A stretch of DNA of 64,000 bases from Sinorhizobium fredii USDA 205. GTDB lineage: Bacteria; Pseudomonadota; Alphaproteobacteria; Rhizobiales; Rhizobiaceae. A model generated the notes under the pieces. That model was not told the origin of the DNA and did no database searches. It saw nothing but the letters and a program-made list of their open reading frames with translations. The first letter of the stretch is position 1. Every line of letters begins with the position of its first letter. The translations under genes and the position numbers were made by a program. The DNA is taken from positions 62,001 through 126,000 of the forward strand of contig NZ_AUTC01000066.1 in the NCBI RefSeq assembly GCF_001461695.1. Reading direction: 5' to 3'. Positions 34,333-43,877 of the stretch are shown here, one piece after another.

Positions 34333-35547
34333 ATGCAGAGTGGGAATGTGACGACGCCCTTCGGGCGGCGGCCGATGACGCTTGCCTTGGTACGGCGACA
34401 GATTGCGACGACCGAGATCAAGCCCGGCAAATCGGCTGACAAGTGGAAAGTTTTTCGGGATGTATCAGAAGCACGGGAAGTGCTCGGATTACAGGACCGC
34501 AGCCTTGCAGTGCTTGACGCGTTGCTTACCTTCTATCCTGACAACGAGCTTCGCCAGGATGCGCAGTTGATTGTCTTTCCATCGAATGCCCAGCTGACAC
34601 TCCGTGCGCATGGCATAGCCGGCGCCACGCTTCGAAGGCACCTAGCCATTCTTGTCGAGGCAGGTCTGATCGTCCGGAAGGATAGTGCCAACGGCAAGCG
34701 CTACGCTAGAAAGGACAGGACAGGTGAGATCGAAAGTGCATTTGGCTTCGATATTTCACCACTCCTTTTGCGTGCCGAAGAGTTCGCACAGATGGCGCAG
34801 CAGGTCGCGGCCGATCGAGCGGCCTTGCGCCGAGCCAAGGAAAGTCTGACGATTTGCCGCCGTGACGTCCGAAAGCTCATTTCCGCTGCGATCGAGGAAG
34901 GCGCGTCGGGCGACTGGGAGACCATTGAGGAGATCTACATAGGCCTCGTGAGCAGGATTCCGCGCTCTCCGACGCTGGGCGACGTCACGTCAATCCTGGA
35001 CGAGATGGAGCTCCTGCAGGGGGAGGTCGTCAACATCCTGGAAATGCAGAATAAAGACGAAAATATCAGCACCAATGATGCTCATGGTGAGCGCCACATA
35101 CAGAATTCAAAATCCGACTCCATCCATGAATTTGAACCTAGCTCTGGAAAAGAGCAGGGGGCGAAGCCGGCGGATGATGATCCGCCCAAGCGGGAGCCGA
35201 TCCGGAATTTCCCACTTGGCATGATACTGCGGGCCTGCCCCGAAATTACGATGTACGGACCAGGCGGCACGATCAGCAACTGGCGCGACATGATGGCCGC
35301 CGCGGTCGTCGTCCGGTCGATGCTGGGGGTCAGCCCGTCGGCCTACCAGGAGGCCTGCGAGGTCATGGGGCCCGACAATGCCGCCGCAGCGATCGCCTGT
35401 ATCCTCGAGCGGGAAGGGCACATCAAGTCGCCCGGCGGATATCTCCGAGATCTGACGCGTAAGGCGGCGCGGGGCGAGTTTTCGTTGGGGCCCGTGCTCA
35501 TGGCGCTTCTAAGGGCGAACGGGGCGGGAATGCAGAGGGCCTCATGA
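34333..35547 (+). CDS. repC: Plasmid replication initiator RepC
   Basis: The 404-residue initiator protein is intact. Its N-terminal winged-helix part (about 40-160) includes LTLRAHGIAGATLRRHLAIL. A linker rich in Asp/Ser/Lys follows, and a conserved C-terminal domain contains RACPEITMYGPGGTISNWRD and GGYLRDLTRKA. RepC binds the origin that lies within its own gene. The start follows AGAAGGTGAAGAAAA. Translation is expected to be controlled by the antisense RNA upstream. Confidence 0.95.
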   Translation: MQSGNVTTPFGRRPMTLALVRRQIATTEIKPGKSADKWKVFRDVSEAREVLGLQDRSLAVLDALLTFYPDNELRQDAQLIVFPSNAQLTLRAHGIAGATLRRHLAILVEAGLIVRKDSANGKRYARKDRTGEIESAFGFDISPLLLRAEEFAQMAQQVAADRAALRRAKESLTICRRDVRKLISAAIEEGASGDWETIEEIYIGLVSRIPRSPTLGDVTSILDEMELLQGEVVNILEMQNKDENISTNDAHGERHIQNSKSDSIHEFEPSSGKEQGAKPADDDPPKREPIRNFPLGMILRACPEITMYGPGGTISNWRDMMAAAVVVRSMLGVSPSAYQEACEVMGPDNAAAAIACILEREGHIKSPGGYLRDLTRKAARGEFSLGPVLMALLRANGAGMQRAS

Positions 35548-35776
35548 TCATCGTTGTCGAGGCATCAGCGCGGCGGGTAAACCGACGTGGTGCGCGGAGA
35601 TGCTTCCGAGTTCTTGATCAGTCAGAGCTACCCAACTGCGCGACACGACTCAAACACGGATCCCATGCTGGGCGCACACCAATGGACGGATTGGAAGGGC
35701 GTTTTCGGGCAGAACCTGACGAAGTTGTTTGGCTAGTCTGAATGGTCTCCTGGCGATTGGGCTGCGAGGAAGCGAA

Positions 35777-36507
35777 ATGCCGTCTGAAACTCGGTCGCCC
35801 CGCCTCGCGGTCCTGATCGATGCCGACAACACTTCGGCCAAGATCGTCGACGGTCTGTTCGAAGAGGTCGCCAAGATCGGTGAGGCAAGCGTGCGGCGCA
35901 TCTATGGCGATTTCTCCGGCACGCGCTCAAAGGGGTGGGCGGACGTGCTGGCAAAGCATGCCATCATTCCACAGCAACAGTTCGCTTATACGACGGGAAG
36001 AATGCCTCCGATATAACGTTGGTGATTGACGCAATGTACTTGCTGCACAGCGGCCGATTCGACGGCTTCTGCCTGGTTTCCTCTGACAGCGATTTCACAC
36101 GACTGGCCGCTCGTATCCGCGAGCAAGGAGTCGATGTGTTCGGCTTCGGCGAGCAGAAGACGCCGGAGAGTTTTCGCCAGGCTTGCCGGTGGTTCGTCTA
36201 CACCGAGAACCTGCTTCCCGGCGCGATCAAGGATGAGCAAAACACATCGTCTGTAGACAAGACGCTACAGTCAGCGACGCCGACGTTCGGCTGATCAAGA
36301 AGGTGCTGTCGCAGGAGGACACCGAGGACGGCTGGGTCAATTTAGGCACCGTCGGCAAACAGCTTCTGAACCTGGCACCCGATTTCGACCCCCGCGCCTT
36401 CGGTTTCCGAAAACTCAGCGATCTGATCCGCGAGACGAACCAGTTCGAAGTTCGCCAGGCCGAGGGCGGTCCATCAGTATCGGGTGAAACAACGAAACAA
36501 AAAGTAG
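35777..36507 (+). pseudogene. NYN-domain / LOTUS-domain protein (LabA/DUF88 type), frameshifted
   Basis: The first frame from the ATG at 35777 gives RLAVLIDADNTSAKIVDGL and IYGDFSG, the NYN (PIN-like RNase) N-terminus. A missing base in the G-run at about 35996 moves to a frame with ASDITLVIDAMYLLHSG and GFCLVSSDSDFTRLA, the remaining NYN motifs. A second missing base at about 36272 leads to DADVRLIKKVLSQ and DGWVNLGTVGKQLLNLAPDF, the LOTUS/OST-HTH domain. A third shift near 36468 (net +1) restores the usual end, QYRVKQRNKK, and a stop at 36507. Members are predicted RNA-binding nucleases. Three shifts in 730 bases suggest sequence error or advanced decay. Confidence 0.75.
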
Positions 36508-36666
36508 TGCCACCGCCCGGCGATTTGGAAGGGCTGGGAGTGTCGGGATGCGGCGACAGATCGTTCGGCTTTCCCCTGAGGCCAGAAGCGTCTATCAGTG
36601 CTGGCGCAAACAAAAGCTTCAGGCGAGCTCCGACGCTCGGCAAGACAATGATGAAAGGAAGACGTT

Positions 36667-36873
36667 ATGGCGACCGGTACGGTAGAGTGGTTCAACGCAG
36701 CGAAGGGCTTCGGTTTCATCCAGCCGGACGACGGCAGCGCCGATGTCTTCGTTCACATTTCCGCGGTGGAGCGAGCAGGAATGCGTGGTCTGAACGACGG
36801 CCAGAAGATCACCTATGAGCTAGTGAAGGATCGCAAGTCTGGCAAGATGTCGGCTGACAACCTCCAGGCCTGA
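36667..36873 (+). CDS. cspA: Cold-shock protein CspA family
   Basis: The 68-residue OB-fold nucleic-acid chaperone has RNP1 (KGFGFIQP) and RNP2 (VFVHI). It begins with [14 protein letters not shown] after GAAAGGAAGACGTT. It is intact and followed by an intrinsic terminator. The 160 bases between the NYN gene and this start probably form its promoter and leader. Confidence 0.93.
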   Translation: MATGTVEWFNAAKGFGFIQPDDGSADVFVHISAVERAGMRGLNDGQKITYELVKDRKSGKMSADNLQA

Positions 36874-36887
36874 GCCGGATTGCGGAG

Positions 36888-36910
36888 GGCCGGGTTCGCC
36901 CGGCCTTTCC
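36888..36910 (+). terminator. Intrinsic terminator of cspA
   Basis: GGCCGGG and CCCGGCC form a perfect 7-base stem around a TTCG tetraloop, followed by TTTCCTGTTT, 15 bases after the cspA stop. Confidence 0.75.
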
Positions 36911-37375
36911 TGTTTGCAGCTGGAGGTGTGCGACATCGGTGCAGCGTCGCGGCTTGAAGCTGCTGCATCGCAACATTATCTTTTGAGTACCGAGGCGATT
37001 TCACCTCCTCCCGAGTCGTTGCGGTCCGACGGACAGCACTCCTCCTCCCAAGCTGTCAGTCACTTTTGAAGCCCGGCGCACCTCCTCCCGCGCCGGGCCT
37101 TTCGTTGCGCAAGCAGGTCATCATCGTAAGGATAGGCGGATCTCGATTTTCGACATTGTTGTCGATCACCGCCTCACATGAGAAATGCCGGGGAGGAATC
37201 ATGGAAATCGGCGCCGGCGACCGCGAACTGATCGCGGTGACGAGACGGTTTTTGCGGCGAAGGCCGAGCTGGAAGTCCCGAGTGAGGCACAGGCGGCCCG
37301 TCCGAGAGCATAGCCGGTGCACCCTTCGGTGGCGACGCCTAGTCGCGGTCGGCCGCGGCAGCGCTGACGCACACG
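36911..37375. other. 465-base stretch without a supported gene
   Basis: Apart from the GC-rich hairpin at 37071-37101, no reading frame here shows protein-like composition or a recognisable motif on either strand. A minus-strand frame runs through it, but only as an unnatural extension of the integrase fragment. It may be eroded mobile-element sequence. Confidence 0.4.
37071..37101 (+). terminator. Strong GC-rich hairpin with T-rich tail
   Basis: GCCCGGCGC and GCGCCGGGC form a perfect 9-base stem with a 10-base loop (ACCTCCTCCC), followed by CTTTCGTT. The gene it would terminate is not evident; it may be a second stop for cspA transcripts or belong to a lost gene. Confidence 0.5.
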
Positions 37376-37725
37376 ATAGCACTCTAGCGGCCCGCCCGCG
37401 TCGTCGCGTGGCGTTGTTATAGTAGCTGGATGCCTGTTGCACGGAGCGGTGACGGGATTGCTCCATCGCTTCGGGCAGGGGAACTCCGAGGTTCGCGGCT
37501 TCGGTGAGATATCAAGACCGCAATCCGTGTGCGGAAAACTCCTCCGCCTCCAGCCCGGCCATCGTCACCCGCCGCTTGACGACATCGTTGACCGCCTTCG
37601 GGTCGATCGCCCGAAACACGCTACCACTGTCGATCTTCGCGGCCGCCAGCCAGGCGTTCAGCGCGTCCACCGGCCGGCCGGTGAGATAGACAACCTCATC
37701 CTGGCTTGCGCCAGAATTCTTGCTG
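37376..37725 (-). pseudogene. Tyrosine recombinase (phage-type integrase) C-terminal fragment
   Basis: On the minus strand the frame reads DEVVYLTGRPVDALNAWL, then VNDVVKRRVTMAGL, the HxxR box SAHGLRS, a TGA stop at 37512, and on in the same frame LTEAANLGVPLPEAMEQS, HRSVQQASSYYN. The second His and the nucleophile Tyr are visible. The N-terminal arm is missing and replaced by a resolvase fragment. The TGA sits where related integrases have Gly (GGA), so one substitution explains it. The gene is a relic of an integrating element. Confidence 0.7.
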
Positions 37726-37740
37726 CGGCCGAGGTGGATG

Positions 37741-37839
37741 GAGAGCGAGCGCCCGCAGCTCGTCGACCTGCGCGTCATGGATCTGGTCTTCGGTGGAAAC
37801 ACGTGCGTCGCCAATCAGCCGGCGGGTGGGGGAGGGCAT
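37741..37839 (-). pseudogene. Serine recombinase (resolvase) N-terminal fragment
   Basis: From an ATG at 37839 the minus strand reads PTRRLIGDARVSTEDQ and then DAQVDELRALAL. ARVSTEDQ is the catalytic-serine motif of Tn3-type resolvases and DNA invertases. After about 33 codons the match ends and the integrase fragment begins in another frame. Two recombinase relics are therefore fused tail to head. Confidence 0.65.
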
Positions 37840-38183
37840 TGCTCTTCGGCGATTTTGCCATGGATTTTTGGCCCGATTCCGTATCGTTGCTCAGAATAGC
37901 AGCTCGCCAGCTCCAATTCGCTACCGGAGACGAGCAACGGAGCGTCCGCATAGGCAAACGCGCGCCAGCGGGCTTCTGTGGCGGAAATGCTGGAAAACTA
38001 GGGCTCCTGGAGAAGGCCGAAGAACGAAAAGCTCGCGACAGGTGTCTGCAGGGGCGTCCCGGTGACGAGATCATGTAAGTTGCGGCCGCTAAACTCTGCT
38101 GCGGCCAGTCCGGTCAACCTTGCCGAAACGGCCCAAAAGCCCGGAAACCCTACCGACAACCTCCATTTCCGTCGTCGAAAACC
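37840..38183. other. 344-base stretch without a supported gene
   Basis: No coding frame with natural composition was found on either strand. It separates the recombinase relics from the palindrome and DUF1612 gene and may be leftover mobile-element DNA. Confidence 0.35.
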
Positions 38184-38216
38184 TCACTTCTGATAAGCAT
38201 TACTTATCGGAAGTGA
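38184..38216. repeat. Near-perfect 14-base-arm palindrome upstream of the DUF1612 gene
   Basis: TCACTTCTGATAAG and CTTATCGGAAGTGA are complementary at 13 of 14 positions, separated by CATTA. It lies 75 bases upstream of the ATG at 38291, in an otherwise AT-rich promoter region. It could be the operator for the DUF1612/HTH protein. The arm-spacer-arm form (GATAA..TTATC) also resembles a tyrosine-recombinase core site, and recombinase relics lie next to it. Confidence 0.6.
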
Positions 38217-38290
38217 AAGGCCCAACCGGCAACCATACGAAGTGAAGAACCCTAACTTTGATATAGAGTTCGTTTAGCAAATCATTTACC

Positions 38291-39445
38291 ATGATTTCAA
38301 TGCGTTACGAAATCGCCGCCCTACCTATCCAGAGCCTGCTGAAACCGATTTCGGACGCCGGCATCGCGCTGGCCCGTCTCGACGAGCGCATCGCCCGGTC
38401 GGCGGTCGGCGAAGGCTTTATCGAGCGGATGCATTTTGCCGACGCCTGCGCTTCCCTCTGGATCGACGGCGAGCTCGTCCATCTCGAGGACCTCGTCCTC
38501 CATGACGCCACAAAAGATATTCGCACCCCGACCCACGAACTCACCATCGCCCGCGATGTTTTGAAAACCCGTCGGCGCATTGCCGCACAGCCGCCCGGCT
38601 GGGCACTGTCGACCGACGGCCTCCGCTCCGTAAGTGGGCGCGGCTTCGCCGCCGGCGCGTCGTTAGCTGCGGGTGAAATTGATGGCGCCAGCACGAAGGA
38701 CGGTACAGAGCGGAATGTCGAAACGTTCGGAGGAGGGGAGGGGGAAGGTGCCGATGATGGCGCGAGCGCCGTCGACGCGGAGTTCGCCGCCATCGATGCT
38801 GTGCTCGCCCGCTCTGACGCTGCGATCGAGGAAGCGAAAAAGCCCGGCCGAGGAAGCACGCGCGAAAGGGATCCGCTGGTTTACGATCTCGACTGGGACG
38901 AGGACGAGCGGCTGGAAGAATGGCGCGGCGTGCTGCGGGAAGCCCAAAATCTGCCGGCGGTGCTGCAGGCGATCGTTGCCCTCGATGCCTGGAACGAGTT
39001 GTCAGTGTTGCAGTATGCGCCCTGGCTCGGTCGGCTGCTGGCGGCCTCGATCCTGCGCCAGGCCGGCGTCACATCAGCAGGGCATCTCGTTGCGTTCAAT
39101 CTCGGTCTCAAAACCATCCCCGTCGACCGGCGCCGGCATCGCGATCGCGAGGTCCGGCTGCTCGCCATCGTCCACGGGTTGACCGCGGCCGCAGAGATCG
39201 GCCTCAAAGAGCATAACCGGCTGGCGCTGGCGCGACAGATGATGGAGCGGAAGCTGGAGGGGCGCCGCACCTCGTCGAGGTTGCCGGAACTGGTTGAGCT
39301 GGTCATGGCAAAACCGCTGGTGTCAGCTGGCGTGGTGGCCGAGACGCTCGATCTGACGCCGCAGGCGGCGCGGCGGATCGTTTTGGAGCTCGGGCTGCGG
39401 GAGATGACCAGGAGGGGGAGGTTTCGGGCATGGGGAATTCTATAA
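38291..39445 (+). CDS. DUF1612 and helix-turn-helix protein (RHE_PE00001 family)
   Basis: The 384-residue protein is of a kind very common on rhizobial plasmids. It begins with [20 protein letters not shown] and has the DUF1612 core ([20 protein letters not shown]). A low-complexity Gly/Glu linker lies at about 135-160. A second conserved part holds [15 protein letters not shown] and [14 protein letters not shown], and the C-terminal helix-turn-helix holds [20 protein letters not shown]. Function is unknown; DNA binding is inferred from the C-terminus. It is intact. Confidence 0.85.
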   Translation: MISMRYEIAALPIQSLLKPISDAGIALARLDERIARSAVGEGFIERMHFADACASLWIDGELVHLEDLVLHDATKDIRTPTHELTIARDVLKTRRRIAAQPPGWALSTDGLRSVSGRGFAAGASLAAGEIDGASTKDGTERNVETFGGGEGEGADDGASAVDAEFAAIDAVLARSDAAIEEAKKPGRGSTRERDPLVYDLDWDEDERLEEWRGVLREAQNLPAVLQAIVALDAWNELSVLQYAPWLGRLLAASILRQAGVTSAGHLVAFNLGLKTIPVDRRRHRDREVRLLAIVHGLTAAAEIGLKEHNRLALARQMMERKLEGRRTSSRLPELVELVMAKPLVSAGVVAETLDLTPQAARRIVLELGLREMTRRGRFRAWGIL

Positions 39446-39594
39446 GACGCCGGTTACGCCTGGGTATCCTGCCCCTGCGCTCAAGATCTTCTTCAGCGTT
39501 GCTGATGCTCGCCATCACACCAATGAACATGGGCGGTGGGTATGACGCAAGCTCTTCAGAACGTTCGCGAAGCGTTTCGGCTGCGCGTAACGCA

Positions 39595-40299
39595 TCAAGA
39601 AGATGCACTATCCTCCCAGCGGACGGCACGCAAAAACTCATCGCGGGTCAAGGCGCAGAGCGCGAACTCGCCGCGCTTCAAGGGGCCTCCCAGACGAGAG
39701 GCCACGGCGGGGCCTGCAAGGTAAAAGATATAAGGGCCTGCATTGAAGAAAACGTGGGCGGCCGCGCGCTTCCACTTCTCGATGAACTGCTTGTTCGGCC
39801 CCATCCAGCACATGATCGCGAAGTCCTTACCGTCAAGGTTTACGACCCGCGATCCGAAATCGAGCGACATGCTGAAATACGTGCCAAGGAACGAGCTTTC
39901 GCTGTGGATGTGGACCAGCCAAAACATTCTATGTTCGCGCCGATAGAATGCCTCTCGTGCATTGCGCTCGTCCTCGCTGATCGACGAGTGCTGCAACTCG
40001 AGAACGGTCGCGCGGGGAGTGCCACTGCCCACGAGAACGTCAGCGCGGTGCAACTCTTTCGTTACCGGGTCGCGCAAAGCGATCTCGCGGCATGACATAT
40101 CGAAAAGTTCTTTCCATCCGAGATGCCAAGGTCCCTCGGGCTCGCTCCAGGGATCGCAGTCGCCGACCTTGTGCCGCCAATGCGGCGTATTCTCAGCCGG
40201 CATAACTGCGGTCAGCAAGCCACCGCAGTCACGGCAAATCGTCCGCTCTCCCTTCGCGATGGGCGCGCGCTTCTTGTGGCCGATCCAGGCGTAGAGCAT
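39595..40299 (-). CDS. CoiA-like predicted nuclease
   Basis: The 234-residue protein has an N-terminal zinc-binding region (CRDCGGLL, then TPHWRH) followed by a restriction-endonuclease-like core. The core reads GWKELF, then HRADVLVG, VLELQHSSIS, ERNAREAFY and RMFWLVHI, the D..ExQxS pattern of competence protein CoiA nucleases. It starts 14 bases after the stop of the HamB-like helicase gene on the same strand, after AAAGGGACCCGTAGCC. It is therefore likely the last gene of the AbiE-Hachiman operon. Its place in a defence operon suggests DNA cleavage rather than competence; this is inference. Confidence 0.65.
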   Translation of the reverse strand: MLYAWIGHKKRAPIAKGERTICRDCGGLLTAVMPAENTPHWRHKVGDCDPWSEPEGPWHLGWKELFDMSCREIALRDPVTKELHRADVLVGSGTPRATVLELQHSSISEDERNAREAFYRREHRMFWLVHIHSESSFLGTYFSMSLDFGSRVVNLDGKDFAIMCWMGPNKQFIEKWKRAAAHVFFNAGPYIFYLAGPAVASRLGGPLKRGEFALCALTRDEFLRAVRWEDSASS

Positions 40300-40313
40300 G
40301 GCTACGGGTCCCT

Positions 40314-43300
40314 TTACTCATTCGCCGGCGGCCAGCGCAGCTTACCACGGCCGACGCGTAAGGCTTCCACAAGCCTGGTGTTGCCCGGCAACCGACCCCA
40401 GAAGAGGCTGGGCTTGGGATCGACAGCCGACTTTTTGAACGGGGCAAGCCGTTGGTAGTCTGGCGTCGCCAGCCAGGTGCGCCCATCACCTTCGTCGGTG
40501 ACGATCCGATAGAGGCCGGCAGGAGGAGCGGCCGCGATGTCGAGCAGGCGTTTATAGTTTTCAACTGACCACTTCTGGATGCCGCCGCTGAGTGCTTCCG
40601 TTCGGAAGCGCGCCCATAATGCGGCGGTATCAGGTGTCGGCCAGTCGCCAGCGTCGGTGTAGGCCGTGATCTCGTCGGATTCCAGCCAGACCCGCATCTC
40701 AGCGGGTGTGACGAAGACAGGTTGGGCATCTTTGATCGCCGCCATAGCCGCACGCCGTGATGGAAGGCCCGCACGGATCAGCATCGCCATCATGAATTGC
40801 GGGACGCCGGTTTCAACCGCCGCGGCGCCGCCGCCGGCAACCGTCTCTGGCGACCAGCCGAGGGACATGCGGCGGGTGCGCACGGCTTCCAGCGCCCAGA
40901 CCAGGCGATAGGTGAAGGCCTCTTCGACTGCGCGCATGTTCTGAGGTCCGATTTTGGCAACGTCCTCGCCTGACACCCAACTATGCAGGATGGCCTTCCA
41001 ATTCGCCGGTAGCGCATTGGCCTTGTCGGGGATGAAGGGCCGCATGAACAGCAGCCGTTCGCCGAGACCGCAGAGGGCGTCGACGAGTTCGTCGATGTCG
41101 CCTCTCAGCGCCGCCTCGTCTGCCCGATCGAGCAGTGTAGCCAGTTCATCAGCCATCGCGTCGATTGAGAGACCGGCTTCAAGCCCAACGCCCATGGCGA
41201 AATGTCCGCGTCGCGTCTGTGCCGTGGTGCTTTTCCAGATGAGGTCGGCGCGTGCCTCAAACACCTTCTTGTGCAAAGGGGCGATGTCCTCGTCCTCGCG
41301 GGCGATCTGGCGGGCCCAGAGGGACCCCTTAAGCGCCTCGTCCAAGAGCTTCGGCAGATCCGCGCGATCGGCGTCCAGCGCTTCGATCAGGCCGAACACG
41401 GTCGCGTCGAGGCGTTCGACGATCTGCGAGAGCGGCTCCTCGTCGATGGTTTCTTCCTCGTCATCGCCGCCCTCTTCATCGTCGTCGCCATTGGCCTCAT
41501 ACTCCACGGCGGCGGCCAAGCGCTCTGCGACCGCAGCTTCTTCCTCGGGCGATCTCCAGGCTTCGCGGGCGTTGGCGAGATATTCCCAGGCGTCGTCACG
41601 ATCCAGGACACCCTCGCGGGACAGGCGTTCGAGGATCTCGGCGACGATCTGGATGAGACCGCTTTTCAGTGTGCGGGCCTTGGCGGAGGCGACCAGCTTT
41701 CGCCATTCCCTTTTTCGCCAGTCGATTTTGTCGAACATGACATGAACGATCAGCCCCTCGACGTCGACGAAGGCACGCCCGGCGCGGCCCGCGACATTCG
41801 CGAACTCCTCGCCTTTGATCTTCTCGGAGGCGCGATACAGTGCGGGCACCAACAGTACGGCGGCGTTGAGATTGAGGCCCTGCGAGAGCGTCGGCGAAGC
41901 GACGATGACCTTCAGTACCCCCTCGGACAGCAGGACTTCCAACTCGCGCAAGAATGGACTTGGCAGCCGGCCGTGGTGGATGGCGACGCCCTGCTTGAGG
42001 CAGGCGACGGCGGGATGGTCTTCGCCCAGCCATTCTTTGCCGACCTCCAAGGCCCGGGCGATCGACGCTTCGTCCTCCAACAGGGAATGCAGATAGCCGC
42101 GCTTGCAGAGATCCATGGCCTGTTTGCCGTAGCTCTCGACCCAATTCGCCTGGGTGGAGAAGATCAGGGTCCGCTTGCCCTGGCTTGCAAATTCCCATGC
42201 CGCGAACAGGGCGAGGTGCGAATTCTTGCGCGGATAGGGCTTTTTCTCCTTTCCTCGTGCTGGTTTCTCCACGACAAATTTGTCGAGAAAGGGACCATCA
42301 TCGTCGAGGTCGAGCCGGAGCAGTGCGTCCTTGCCTCGCCATGTGAGCGCGCCGAACCGCTGTCGTGTGGGACGCCAGTCGGAACGCACCGGCTTACCCG
42401 GTTCGTCGGAGCGTATCCAGGCGGTGAGATCGTCCAATTCGTCACCGCTCGGCAGGATGGCGGAGAGACAAACAATCCGGCGGTCTGCTGCATCCGCCCG
42501 CCGAAGCAGGCGCTGCACCAGCGTCTCGTAGCGGATTTCACGCTCGCTCGGGCCGATCATGTGACCTTCGTCGAGGACGATCAGACCGACGTCGTCGATC
42601 AGCGACGGGTCGCTTCTCAGCGCGAAGTCGAGCTTCTCGGGCGTTGCAATGATGATCTCGCGGGTGCGCAGGGCGTCTTCATCACCGACCGAAAGTCCGC
42701 TGGCGCCGTAAAGGGAGGAGACGCTGAAGCCGAGGGGCGCGAAGGTCTTTCTGAAGGAGCGCTCGGTCTGGGCCGACAAAGCGCGCAATGGCGTGACGAT
42801 CAGCACCCGGCGCGCCGACGACAGGGTCATAAGCGCGGCAATCTCGGCCACCCGGGTCTTGCCCGCGCTGGTCGGCAAGGCGACGACCAAATCGTCGGTG
42901 ACATCCGTGGAACGTCGGGCCGCTTCGCGCTGCGATGGCCATAGCTCCACCTCGGATGTCTTGCGCGCGTAGAGCGACGAGATGAACAGCCGGCGCAGGT
43001 CCGGATATTTTTCCTCTGTACCCTCTGGCGGTTCGGTTGGCAGGTTCTGGTGCAGTGAATGCTGCCAGAGGTCGTCGATCAGGTGGCGACAGAGGTTCGA
43101 GATCCACCACAGCGGAACGTTCTCGGCGTTGTCCGCAAGGCTGACCGCGGTGCGGAGCAAGGTCCGGGCGCTTTCGATCGGCTCAGGCTCGCCCGTCTCG
43201 AGTGCGAAGTCAAAATGCGCCAAAGCTCGGCAGATCGTTGTGTTGAGGATCGTCGACAGCACCTCGTCGACGTCCGGTTCTTCATCCCGCAGCGCCTCGG

Positions 43301-43817
43301 CGATCTGCTCATCGCCGTGAGCCTCGTCATCCAACCATCCGCGAACGAAGCCGCGCAGCTGACCCAGATCGCGCAAGATCAGGTGTCGAATCGCCGTTTC
43401 ACCCGGCGAGGTGTTGAGGTCGTCCGTGGTCTCGTTGAAGAGGGAGTAAGCGACCGCAGAGAACCCGGCCAGGTGATAGGCCGCCGCGGCGATGGTGCGA
43501 CGGAAACCGCGATCGGGTGACTCCGGATCGCCGTTGCGCACCAGGGCTTCGAAGGCATTGGCGGCGCGCTCGAAGGCCTTGCTGGTCAATTCCGACGAAT
43601 CGGCCTGAGAACGCAGAGCCATCGCGCCCCGAAGCAGGGCGAAGCCGTGTTCAGCGAGATCGGTTTCGATTGTGGCGCCAAGGGGCGGTGCGTTCGGTGG
43701 GAGCACGCCCTTCTCGCGCATCAGCGACCACGCCGCACCGCGATAGAGCAGGCGCCCAAGGACGCCGTCGACGGTCGCGGTCGCCAGGAACGCGGTCAGT
43801 TCGTCAATCGTCTCCAA
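40314..43817 (-). CDS. hamB: HamB-like SF2 helicase of a Hachiman-type defence system
   Basis: The 1167-residue protein has an N-terminal helical region (1-290), then a DExH helicase core. Walker A is PTSAGKT (315-321), motif II is DEGH (416-419), motif III is SAILPSGDE, and motifs V-VI are VASPTLSQGLNL and ANVAGRAGRAF. The layout is Ski2/Hel308-like. A strongly acidic insert follows (about 765-790), then a long helical C-terminus. It starts at TTG (43817), overlapping the corrected end of the DUF1837 gene by 14 bases. A DUF1837 nuclease plus this helicase type defines Hachiman (HamA-HamB); AbpAB is a related pair that cannot be excluded. Confidence 0.7.
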   Translation of the reverse strand: METIDELTAFLATATVDGVLGRLLYRGAAWSLMREKGVLPPNAPPLGATIETDLAEHGFALLRGAMALRSQADSSELTSKAFERAANAFEALVRNGDPESPDRGFRRTIAAAAYHLAGFSAVAYSLFNETTDDLNTSPGETAIRHLILRDLGQLRGFVRGWLDDEAHGDEQIAEALRDEEPDVDEVLSTILNTTICRALAHFDFALETGEPEPIESARTLLRTAVSLADNAENVPLWWISNLCRHLIDDLWQHSLHQNLPTEPPEGTEEKYPDLRRLFISSLYARKTSEVELWPSQREAARRSTDVTDDLVVALPTSAGKTRVAEIAALMTLSSARRVLIVTPLRALSAQTERSFRKTFAPLGFSVSSLYGASGLSVGDEDALRTREIIIATPEKLDFALRSDPSLIDDVGLIVLDEGHMIGPSEREIRYETLVQRLLRRADAADRRIVCLSAILPSGDELDDLTAWIRSDEPGKPVRSDWRPTRQRFGALTWRGKDALLRLDLDDDGPFLDKFVVEKPARGKEKKPYPRKNSHLALFAAWEFASQGKRTLIFSTQANWVESYGKQAMDLCKRGYLHSLLEDEASIARALEVGKEWLGEDHPAVACLKQGVAIHHGRLPSPFLRELEVLLSEGVLKVIVASPTLSQGLNLNAAVLLVPALYRASEKIKGEEFANVAGRAGRAFVDVEGLIVHVMFDKIDWRKREWRKLVASAKARTLKSGLIQIVAEILERLSREGVLDRDDAWEYLANAREAWRSPEEEAAVAERLAAAVEYEANGDDDEEGGDDEEETIDEEPLSQIVERLDATVFGLIEALDADRADLPKLLDEALKGSLWARQIAREDEDIAPLHKKVFEARADLIWKSTTAQTRRGHFAMGVGLEAGLSIDAMADELATLLDRADEAALRGDIDELVDALCGLGERLLFMRPFIPDKANALPANWKAILHSWVSGEDVAKIGPQNMRAVEEAFTYRLVWALEAVRTRRMSLGWSPETVAGGGAAAVETGVPQFMMAMLIRAGLPSRRAAMAAIKDAQPVFVTPAEMRVWLESDEITAYTDAGDWPTPDTAALWARFRTEALSGGIQKWSVENYKRLLDIAAAPPAGLYRIVTDEGDGRTWLATPDYQRLAPFKKSAVDPKPSLFWGRLPGNTRLVEALRVGRGKLRWPPANE

Positions 43818-43877
43818 GGTCTTCAGCCTCCTTATACATGGCCGCGATGAAGTCTTGATGGTCTTCGACGTGTATGT

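Noticed and set aside
41202..42944. 580-codon plus-strand frame antisense to the HamB-like helicase
   Set aside because: It is a shadow of a GC-rich gene; the minus-strand frame carries all helicase motifs and this one carries none.
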